The position numbers and the translations under genes are program-made. A stretch of DNA of 5,777 nucleotides, taken from Pseudomonadota bacterium. Lineage in GTDB: Bacteria; Pseudomonadota; Alphaproteobacteria; Acetobacterales; Acetobacteraceae. This document shows, piece by piece, positions 1 to 5,279 of the stretch. Every line of letters begins with the position of its first letter. Position 1 is the stretch's first letter. The stretch is from positions 1 to 5,777 of the forward strand of contig JAJYFW010000146.1 of NCBI GenBank assembly GCA_021785335.1, written 5' to 3'. Under the pieces are notes generated by a model. The model was not told the origin of the DNA and did not search any database. It worked only from the letters and a program-made list of their open reading frames with translations.

Positions 1-881
1 GCGAACACGCGCGCGATATACGCATCGACCGTCGCGCGGTGGGCCACGCGGATCACGTTGGTCTCGAACCCCGGGCGCTTGGGCAGGTCGGGCTCGTCGA
101 GGAACTTCGCGCAGAACTCGGCCCATTCGCGCTCGTTCTGGATCGAGATCAGCACCAGCGTGCCGTCGGCCAGCGCGAACGCGCCATAGGGGCAGATGGA
201 CGGATGCGCGAGGCCCATGCGTTCCGGCGCCTTGCCGGTGCCTTCGTAATAAAGCAGCGGCACGTTCATCCAATCCGCCATGCCGTCGAACAGGCTCACG
301 GCCAGCCCCTTGCCGCGCCCGGTGATGCCGCGCTCGATCAGCGCCTCCAGCACCCCCGCGTGCGCGGCCATGCCGCAGGCGATGTCGCAGGCGGACACGC
401 CGACGCGCCCCGGTCCCTCCGGCCGGCCGGTGACCATCGCCAGGCCGGATTCCGCCTGCACCAGCAGGTCGTAGGCTTTCATGGCGGCGTATTCGCCGGT
501 CTCCCCGTAGCCGGAGATATCGACCGTAATCAGCCGCGGATAGCGCGCGCGCAGGTCGGCCGAGCCGAAGCCCGAACGCGCGGCGGCGCCGGGGGCGAGG
601 TTCTGGATGAACACGTCGGCCTGCCCGAGGATCCGGTGCAGCAAGGCCGCATCTTCCGGGTCCTTGATGTCGGCGGTCAGGCTTTGTTTGCCGCGGTTGA
701 GCCAGACGAAATAGCTCGACATCCCCTTGGCGGCGCGGTCGTAGCCGCGGGCGAAGTCGCCCTCGGCGCGTTCGACCTTGATGACGCGCGCCCCCGCATC
801 CGCGAGGCGCGAACTGCAATAGGGCGCGGCGACCGCCTGTTCCAGGCTGACGACGAGCAGCCCCGACAGCGGCTTTTGCAT
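1..881 (-). CDS. CaiB/BaiF family III CoA-transferase, partial (3' end beyond the left edge)
   Basis: Family III CoA-transferases move CoA from an acyl-CoA donor to a free carboxylic acid through an aspartyl thioester, in the cytoplasm. The frame is open from the ATG at 881-879 to the left edge, giving 293 residues of a family usually near 390-400, so roughly the last quarter is missing. The N-terminus PLSGLLVVSLEQAVAAPYCS followed by LADAGARVIKVE is the typical CoA-binding Rossmann start. LNRGKQS (61-67) and YDLLVQAESGLAMVTG (137-152) are family signatures. The catalytic Asp is most likely D166 in VGVSACDIACG, matching Asp169 of formyl-CoA transferase. The start overlaps the dehydrogenase stop as TGATG, with GGAG at 891-888 six bases upstream, so translational coupling is likely. 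The substrate acid cannot be read from sequence. The close link to a dehydrogenase suggests that the CoA ester made here is oxidised next door. The family is certain; the specific reaction is unknown. Confidence 0.95.
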   Translation of the reverse strand, partial: MQKPLSGLLVVSLEQAVAAPYCSSRLADAGARVIKVERAEGDFARGYDRAAKGMSSYFVWLNRGKQSLTADIKDPEDAALLHRILGQADVFIQNLAPGAAARSGFGSADLRARYPRLITVDISGYGETGEYAAMKAYDLLVQAESGLAMVTGRPEGPGRVGVSACDIACGMAAHAGVLEALIERGITGRGKGLAVSLFDGMADWMNVPLLYYEGTGKAPERMGLAHPSICPYGAFALADGTLVLISIQNEREWAEFCAKFLDEPDLPKRPGFETNVIRVAHRATVDAYIARVF

Positions 882-2044
882 CAGTAGCTCCGCGGCAGGC
901 CGAGCACGTGCTCGGCCAGATACGACAGGATCAGGTTGGTGCTGATCGGCGCCACCTGATAGAGCCGCGTCTCGCGGAACTTGCGCTCCACATCGTATTC
1001 CTCGGCGAAGCCGAAGCCGCCGTGGGTCTGGATGCAGGCCTCGCCGGCGGCCCAGGAGGCTTCGGCGGCCAGCATCTTCGCCATGTTCGCTTCCTCCCCG
1101 CACGGCAGGCCGGCGGCGAACTTGCGGCAGCCCTCGGCGACCAGGAGCTCGGCCGCACGCATCTGCGCGTAGGCCTTGGCGATCGGGAACTGGATGCCCT
1201 GGTTCTGCCCGATCGGGCGGGCGAACACCCGGCGCTCCTTGGCGTAGGCGACCGATTTCGCGGTGAACCATTTGGCGTCGCCGACGCACTCGGCGGCGAT
1301 CAGCAGGCGCTCGGCGTTCATCCCGTCCAGGATGTAGCGGAAGCCGCGGCCTTCCTCGCCCACCAGGTTTTCGGCCGGGACCACCATGTTGTCGAAGAAG
1401 ATCTCGGTGGAGTTGTGGTTCATCATGGTCCGGATCGGCCGGATGGTCATGCCATGGCCCAGCGCGGCGCGCATATCGACGATGAAGGTGGAGAGCCCGT
1501 CGGTGCGGGACTTCGCCTGCTCGCGCGGCGTGGTGCGCGCCAGCAGCAGCATCAGGTCGGAATGTTCCGCGCGCGAGGTCCAGACCTTCTGCCCGTTGAC
1601 GATGTAGCGATCGCCCTCGCGGCGGGCGAAGGTGCGCAAGCTGGTGGTGTCGGTGCCGGAGGTCGGTTCGGTCACGCCGAACGCCTGCAACCGCAGCGCG
1701 CCGGTGGCGATCTTCGGCAGGTATTCGCGCTTCTGCGCCTCCGACCCGTGCCGCAGGATGGTGCCCATGATGTACATCTGCGCGTGGCAGGCGGCGCCGT
1801 TGCAGCCCTCGGCCTGCACCGTCTCCAGGATCGCCGCGGCGGCGGACAGCGGCAGGCCGGCGCCGCCGTATTCCTCGGGGATCAGCGCGGCGAGGTAGCC
1901 GGCCTCGGTCAGCGCGGCGACGAACGCGCTCGGGTAGGCCCGCTCGGCATCGAGCTTGCGCCAGTATTCGCCGGGGAAACGGGCGCAGAGCTTGCGCACT
2001 TCCTCGCGGATTTCGGCATGGGGATCGGCGTGCGGCTGGTCCAT
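881..2044 (-). CDS. acyl-CoA dehydrogenase family flavoprotein
   Basis: Predicted FAD-dependent alpha,beta-dehydrogenation of an acyl-CoA thioester in the cytoplasm, passing electrons to an electron-transfer flavoprotein. The 387 residues match the usual length of about 380-400. The N-terminal helical domain (about 1-120) has LIPEEYGGAGL (54-64). The middle beta domain has AFGVTEPTSGTD (121-132) and KVWTSRAEHSD (153-163), both flavin and substrate contacts. The C-terminal helical domain has FARPIGQNQGIQ (274-285) and QTHGGFGFAEEY (339-350). The usual Glu of the C-terminal YEGT motif is absent (YQVAPIST, 362-369, with Pro at that place). Glu245 in GMNAERLLIA lies where isovaleryl-CoA and long-chain enzymes carry their base. 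The ATG at 2044 is chosen because AGGGAG lies six bases upstream and the family N-terminus begins there; the frame runs open upstream to a TTG at 2347 inside the regulator gene. An 82-base gap separates it from that gene, with no convincing promoter seen. The substrate is unknown. Confidence 0.95.
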   Translation of the reverse strand: MDQPHADPHAEIREEVRKLCARFPGEYWRKLDAERAYPSAFVAALTEAGYLAALIPEEYGGAGLPLSAAAAILETVQAEGCNGAACHAQMYIMGTILRHGSEAQKREYLPKIATGALRLQAFGVTEPTSGTDTTSLRTFARREGDRYIVNGQKVWTSRAEHSDLMLLLARTTPREQAKSRTDGLSTFIVDMRAALGHGMTIRPIRTMMNHNSTEIFFDNMVVPAENLVGEEGRGFRYILDGMNAERLLIAAECVGDAKWFTAKSVAYAKERRVFARPIGQNQGIQFPIAKAYAQMRAAELLVAEGCRKFAAGLPCGEEANMAKMLAAEASWAAGEACIQTHGGFGFAEEYDVERKFRETRLYQVAPISTNLILSYLAEHVLGLPRSY

Positions 2045-2126
2045 CGGCGGCTCCCTGGGGTCGGGCTTGTTTACCGCGTTCTGCCGGTTCGGGAAGGATA
2101 AAGGAAATAGAATGAAGCGAATTGCG

Positions 2127-3071
2127 CTATGCCGGGATTCTATCGTCCCCGAGCAGCTGTCCCTGCCAGGTTCCGGCGCGGACCATCGCCGCCACCTCCT
2201 CGCGCAGCACCGCCGCGAAGCGCCGCGCGGCGTTGGAGGGGCGGCGGCCGAGCGGCTCGGCCAGCATGAGCTTGCGTACCAGCGGCGGATCGACGATCGG
2301 CGCGGCGGCAAGCCGCCCGGAACCGACCTCCTCGTGCACGGCGGCAAGCGGCAGCACGGTCGCGCCCAGCCCGCGCAGCGCGAGGTCCTTCAGCACCTGC
2401 AGATCGTCCACCTCCACCGCGACCGCCAGCGCGAGTCCCTGGGCCCGCGCCGCCTCCTCCACCAGCCGGCGCAGCCCGTGCTGCGGACCCGGCAGGATGA
2501 GGCGCGCGCGCGCCACCTCGGCGAACCGGATCGCATGGTGCGGCGCGGGGGCGGAAGCGGCCGGCGCGACGAAGCAGAGCGTCTCGATCAGCATGGGCGT
2601 GAGGCGCACCCCGGCGGGCGGCGCGGCGCCATAGACCACCGCCAGATCGACCTCCCCGCCATGCAGCCAGTCCAGCAGATAGCCGCTGAAGGCGGGAACG
2701 ATCCGCAGCGTCACGTCCGGATGCTGGGTCAGGAAGCGCTCGATCAGCCTGGTGGCGATCACCCCGCTCACGGTCGGCGGCATGCCGACCGTCACGTGCC
2801 CGCGCACCGCGCCGGCTTCCTCGATCAGTTCGGCGCGAACGTCTTCCAGGTCGCGCAGGATCGCCCCGGCGCGCCCGCGCAGCCGCTCCCCCGGCGGGGT
2901 CAGCACCATGCCGCGGCCGTGGCGGGTGAACAGCGCCACGCCGAGTTCCTGTTCCAGCAGGCGCATCTGCCGGCTGAGCGCGGGCTGGGCGATGCGGATG
3001 CGCTCGGCCGCCTTGCTGAGGCTGCCGAGCTCCGCGACCTGGAGGAAGGTGGTGAGCTGGCGCAGATCCAT
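2127..3071 (-). CDS. LysR-type transcriptional regulator
   Basis: A 314-residue DNA-binding regulator of normal LysR length (about 300). The winged helix-turn-helix is at residues 1-60: MDLRQLTTFLQVAELGSLSK, then AAERIRIAQPALSRQMRLLE, then LGVALFTRHGRGMVLTPPGE. A linker helix (about 60-90) leads to a two-lobed effector-binding domain starting at GHVTVGMPPTVSG (91-103), with LHGGEVDLAVVYG (136-148) and the second-lobe stretch LALRGLGATVLPL (230-242). The stretch resembles the Nac-like branch of the family, but that is an impression, not a test. LysR proteins usually act as tetramers, bind the promoter of a divergent gene and respond to a pathway metabolite. The divergent gene here encodes a ThDP decarboxylase subunit and the downstream genes on the same strand an acyl-CoA dehydrogenase and a CoA-transferase, so all are candidate targets. 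The start ATG lacks a Shine-Dalgarno sequence and lies almost at the predicted transcription start. Confidence 0.95.
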   Translation of the reverse strand: MDLRQLTTFLQVAELGSLSKAAERIRIAQPALSRQMRLLEQELGVALFTRHGRGMVLTPPGERLRGRAGAILRDLEDVRAELIEEAGAVRGHVTVGMPPTVSGVIATRLIERFLTQHPDVTLRIVPAFSGYLLDWLHGGEVDLAVVYGAAPPAGVRLTPMLIETLCFVAPAASAPAPHHAIRFAEVARARLILPGPQHGLRRLVEEAARAQGLALAVAVEVDDLQVLKDLALRGLGATVLPLAAVHEEVGSGRLAAAPIVDPPLVRKLMLAEPLGRRPSNAARRFAAVLREEVAAMVRAGTWQGQLLGDDRIPA

Positions 3072-3076
3072 GAGCC

Positions 3077-3105
3077 ATATAATACCGGCATAGCTTTTCG
3101 ATCAA
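3077..3105 (-). promoter_or_regulatory. predicted sigma-70-type promoter of the LysR gene
   Basis: Read on the minus strand, TTGATC (3105-3100) and TTATAT (3082-3077) are separated by exactly 17 bases, close to the housekeeping consensus TTGACA-17-TATAAT. They stand in an AT-rich island within very GC-rich DNA. The expected transcription start, about 6-8 bases past the -10 box, falls at about 3070, on or beside the regulator ATG at 3071, which would make the message leaderless. This is a pattern match only. Confidence 0.5.
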
Positions 3106-3151
3106 ACTTGTATTTTCGCTATTCCCCACTTCCCGGCAGGGTGCGCCAAGT

Positions 3152-3169
3152 GGCGTGCCGGAGCACGCC
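3152..3169 (+). promoter_or_regulatory. stem-loop in the leader of the decarboxylase alpha gene
   Basis: GGCGTGC (3152-3158) and GCACGCC (3163-3169) form a perfect 7-bp stem around a CGGA tetraloop. The stem ends two bases before a strong Shine-Dalgarno sequence, AAGGAGG at 3172-3178, which lies five bases before the ATG at 3184. The stem could affect ribosome access or message stability, but the high local GC content makes chance stems common. Confidence 0.35.
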
Positions 3170-3183
3170 GGAAGGAGGGCCAG

Positions 3184-3717
3184 ATGGCGATCGCAACCAA
3201 GGCCCCGCCGGATTGGCGGGAGGATGTCTTCACGGTGCTGAAACAGGCCGGGGTCCGGCATGTCGCCTATGTGCCCGATGCGGGCCACGCGGTGGCGATC
3301 GGGCGCGCGGTCGCGGACCCGGCGATCCACGCCGTGACGCTCACCACCGAGGAGGAGGGCATCGGCTATCTCGCCGGCGCCTGGCTGGGCGGGGCGCGCG
3401 GCGCGCTGCTGATGCAGTCCTCCGGCGTCGGCAACTGCATCAATACGCTGGCCTTGCAGGTCTGCGCGCGGTTTCCGCTGCTGATGGTGGTGACGATGCG
3501 CGGCGACTGGGCCGAGTTCAACCAGTGGCAGAACCCGATGGGCCAGGCGACCGAGGCGGCACTGCGGCTGATGGGCGTGCTGACCTGGCGGGCGGACGCG
3601 CCGCAGGACGTGGTCCCGCTGCTGCGCGGCGCCGCCACCATGGCGTTCGATGGCGATTGCGCCTGCGCGGTGCTGCTCGGACAACGATTGATCGGCGAGA
3701 AGGAGTGGGTGAAATGA
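3184..3717 (+). CDS. ThDP-dependent decarboxylase alpha subunit, pyrimidine-binding domain (ComD-like)
   Basis: The 177-residue protein is the PYR-domain half of a split thiamine-diphosphate 2-oxoacid decarboxylase. Its relatives are sulfopyruvate decarboxylase alpha (ComD) and the matching region of phosphonopyruvate decarboxylase. Such enzymes decarboxylate a 3-substituted pyruvate to an aldehyde in the cytoplasm. LTTEEEGIGYLAGAWLGG (53-70) holds the conserved Glu that activates the cofactor aminopyrimidine, most likely E57. LLMQSSGVGNCINTLALQ (75-92) and RFPLLMVVTMRGDW (96-109) are typical of the ComD-like group. There is no ThDP diphosphate motif here; the partner gene supplies it. The ATG has a near-perfect AAGGAGG five bases upstream. 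Its last bases overlap the beta-subunit start in ATGA, so a fixed subunit ratio is likely. Control by the divergent LysR protein is inferred from layout. Substrate choice between sulfopyruvate, phosphonopyruvate or another oxoacid is unresolved. Confidence 0.88.
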   Translation: MAIATKAPPDWREDVFTVLKQAGVRHVAYVPDAGHAVAIGRAVADPAIHAVTLTTEEEGIGYLAGAWLGGARGALLMQSSGVGNCINTLALQVCARFPLLMVVTMRGDWAEFNQWQNPMGQATEAALRLMGVLTWRADAPQDVVPLLRGAATMAFDGDCACAVLLGQRLIGEKEWVK

Positions 3718-4301
3718 GCGGCGATCAGGCGCTGGACCGGCGCGCGGTGGTGGCGGAGCTGCTGCGCGACCGCGGCGATCTGCTCGTGGTGACGGGGCTC
3801 GGCTCGGCGTCGTACGACGCGATGGCCGCCGGCGATCACCCGCTGACCTATTATCTCTGGGCGGCGATGGGCAGCGCCGCGATGGTGGGCCTCGGCCTCG
3901 CCGCCGCGCAGCCCGGCCGTCCGGTGCTGGTGCTGACCGGCGACGGCGAGCAGCTGATGGGCTTCGGCGCGCTCGCCACCATCGCGGTGCGGCGCCCGCC
4001 CAATCTGACGATCGTGGTGCTGGATAACCTGCATTTCGGCGAAACCGGGATGCAGCCGAGCCACACCGGACAGGGCCTCGCGCTCGACCGCGTCGCCGCT
4101 GCCTGCGATTTCGCCCGGGTGGACCGGATCGACCGCATGGACGCGCTGGTGCCGTTGCGCGCGCGCATCCACGCCCGCGCCGGGCTCGGCTTCGCGACCG
4201 TGCGGATCGCGGCGGAAAACCAGCCGCGCGTGTTGCCGCCGCGCGACGGGGTGTTGGTGAAGAACCGGTTCCGCGCCGCGCTTGGCTTGGCGCCGGCCTA
4301 G
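3714..4301 (+). CDS. ThDP-dependent decarboxylase beta subunit, diphosphate-binding domain (ComE-like)
   Basis: The 195-residue protein is the PP-domain half of the split decarboxylase and binds the diphosphate and magnesium of ThDP. The motif starts at GDGEQ (76-80) and ends at LDN (103-105), the usual GDG to N spacing of about 25 residues, with DN in place of the classical NN. MGSAAMVGLGLAAAQPGRPVLVL is spread over residues 52-74 before it, and NLHFGETGMQPSHT (105-118) after it, as in sulfopyruvate decarboxylase beta (ComE) and phosphonopyruvate decarboxylase. Both active-site halves are needed, so it should pair with the alpha subunit. Alpha plus beta total 372 residues, which leaves no room for the central domain of full-length enzymes such as oxalyl-CoA decarboxylase. 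The ATG at 3714 overlaps the alpha stop codon and has AAGGAG (3700-3705) eight bases upstream. The frame runs open far upstream, but that part is antisense to other genes. Confidence 0.88.
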   Translation: MSGDQALDRRAVVAELLRDRGDLLVVTGLGSASYDAMAAGDHPLTYYLWAAMGSAAMVGLGLAAAQPGRPVLVLTGDGEQLMGFGALATIAVRRPPNLTIVVLDNLHFGETGMQPSHTGQGLALDRVAAACDFARVDRIDRMDALVPLRARIHARAGLGFATVRIAAENQPRVLPPRDGVLVKNRFRAALGLAPA

Positions 4302-4324
4302 CGGCCCGCCGCTCCGAATCCGGC

Positions 4325-4356
4325 CGTCCTGGCCGGCCGCTACGCCGGCCAGGACG
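4325..4356. terminator. 13-bp palindromic stem-loop between converging genes
   Basis: The left arm 4325-4337 (CGTCCTGGCCGGC) and right arm 4344-4356 (GCCGGCCAGGACG) are perfect reverse complements around a 6-base loop, CGCTAC. It sits in the 81-base gap between two converging genes, 24 bases after the decarboxylase beta stop and 27 bases after the MOSC stop on the other strand, the expected place for a bidirectional terminator. Neither side has a run of T residues, so classical intrinsic termination is not fully supported; it could instead be a dispersed palindromic repeat or an RNA-end stabiliser. Confidence 0.6.
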
Positions 4357-4382
4357 AACATCGCCGTGGGGGGCGCACCCGT

Positions 4383-5141
4383 TCAGTCCGGCAGCAGCTG
4401 GATACTGTCGCCCACCGCGAAGCGTCCGCCCTCGATCACCTCGGCATGCACGCCGAGGTCGCTGTGGCCATAGAGCCGGCGCAGCTCCTCCACCGGGTCG
4501 GCGTCGCGCTCGGCCGTCAGCGGGTTCACCTCGGTGGCCTTGCAGCGGGCGATGCCCTTGGTGACGCGCAGCACCGCGCCGCCGAGCTGGAGTTCCCGCC
4601 CCACCCAGTCGCGCTCCGCCCAGGGCGCGGCGCCGCTGAACCAGACATTGGCGCGGAACCGCCGCCGGTGCCGCCGCGCGCCCACCCGTTCCTCGAAATC
4701 GCGCAGGCTGGCCAGGCTCAGCAGGCTGACGACCGGGCGGCGCTGGTCGCCGAACACATGGCCGGGGATGTGGTGGAAGCGCGGCGTGCCGCGCGCTTCC
4801 GCGCCGAGGAAGTCGGCCAGGAACCGCTCGATCTCCGCCCGCCCGGCCTCGGTCAGCGCATTGGCGGCAACCCCCGAGCCGTCCGGGGCGCTGATCGCCA
4901 GCCGGCCGGAGCGCGGCTCGAACAGCGCGCGCAGGGACGCGATCCGGGCGTTCTTCATCTGGCACATGAAGTTGTATTTCGCGAGCCACTCGGGCCGCGC
5001 CGGGTCGAATCCCGCATCGCCTTGGGCCAGGGCGAAGGCGCGGTCCCAGGGGATCGCCCCGCCCTCGGCGACCTCGGTCGCCTCCAGCGCCTCGGCGGAC
5101 AGGCCCTTCACCGGGTAGCGGTAGAGATACTCGATGCGCAT
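4383..5141 (-). CDS. MOSC domain-containing protein (YcbX/mARC-like)
   Basis: A 252-residue protein with an N-terminal MOSC beta-barrel domain (about 1-110, opening MRIEYLYRYPVKGLSAE) and a MOSC domain (about 125-252). The MOSC part has RRFRANVWFSG (160-170) and KGIARCKATEVNPLTAERD (195-213). C200 matches the conserved cysteine that ligates molybdenum in the mARC and YcbX relatives. These proteins bind sulfurated molybdenum cofactor; YcbX and mARC reduce N-hydroxylated compounds using reductase partners. No ferredoxin domain is fused here, so an electron donor would be encoded elsewhere. The ATG at 5141 is chosen because the family N-terminus begins there and GAGGGG lies seven bases upstream. 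A GTG 54 bases further upstream would only add a basic tail encoded by the 15-bp tandem repeat. It converges with the decarboxylase genes and diverges from clpB, so it is probably a single-gene unit. The exact substrate is unknown. Confidence 0.9.
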   Translation of the reverse strand: MRIEYLYRYPVKGLSAEALEATEVAEGGAIPWDRAFALAQGDAGFDPARPEWLAKYNFMCQMKNARIASLRALFEPRSGRLAISAPDGSGVAANALTEAGRAEIERFLADFLGAEARGTPRFHHIPGHVFGDQRRPVVSLLSLASLRDFEERVGARRHRRRFRANVWFSGAAPWAERDWVGRELQLGGAVLRVTKGIARCKATEVNPLTAERDADPVEELRRLYGHSDLGVHAEVIEGGRFAVGDSIQLLPD

Positions 5142-5148
5142 CGGCTTT

Positions 5149-5178
5149 CCCCTCTTGAGCCGCCCCCTCTTGAGCCGC
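5149..5178. repeat. perfect 15-bp tandem duplication in the MOSC gene leader
   Basis: Two identical copies of CCCCTCTTGAGCCGC stand head to tail at 5149-5163 and 5164-5178. On the minus strand each copy holds GAGGGG, so the Shine-Dalgarno sequence of the MOSC gene is present twice, 7 and 22 bases before its ATG. On the plus strand each copy holds CTTGAG, resembling a heat-shock -35 element facing clpB. Confidence 0.9.
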
Positions 5179-5279
5179 AGTCTGCCCCCTCCCACCTGTC
5201 CGGCGAAAGGTCCATTTTCCCGTCGCCTCAGGGAGGGGCGGGAGCGGGCCGTCGCCTACGCAACAGGGACACCGATACC

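Noticed and set aside
39..887. Plus-strand open frame opposite the CoA-transferase
   Set aside because: The composition is rich in Ala, Arg, His and Gly with no known motif. The minus strand encodes a clear family III CoA-transferase throughout.
908..2101. Plus-strand 397-codon frame opposite the acyl-CoA dehydrogenase
   Set aside because: It mirrors a well-conserved dehydrogenase on the minus strand, and its own translation has no domain signature.
2045..2347. N-terminal extension of the acyl-CoA dehydrogenase from a TTG at 2347
   Set aside because: It would overlap the LysR coding region and add about 100 Arg/Ser-rich residues unlike the family. The ATG at 2044 has a good ribosome site and matches the family start.
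1956..3713. Long 5' part of the plus-strand open frame that ends at 4301
   Set aside because: Only the portion from 3714 onward is a recognisable protein. The upstream part is antisense to the dehydrogenase and LysR genes and out of frame with the decarboxylase alpha gene.
3184..4301. Oxalyl-CoA decarboxylase, as partner of a formyl-CoA:oxalate CoA-transferase
   Set aside because: Oxalyl-CoA decarboxylase is a single chain of about 560 residues with a central domain. These two short subunits lack that domain and match the ComDE-like layout instead.
3366..4361. Minus-strand 331-codon frame opposite the decarboxylase subunits
   Set aside because: It is antisense to two genes with clear ThDP motifs, and its own sequence is low-complexity and His/Arg-rich.
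2140..4989. Minus-strand open frame of 949 codons
   Set aside because: It crosses the LysR, decarboxylase and MOSC genes in other frames. Its product is Arg/Ala/Gly-rich with no recognisable domain, typical of the empty frames that very GC-rich DNA produces.
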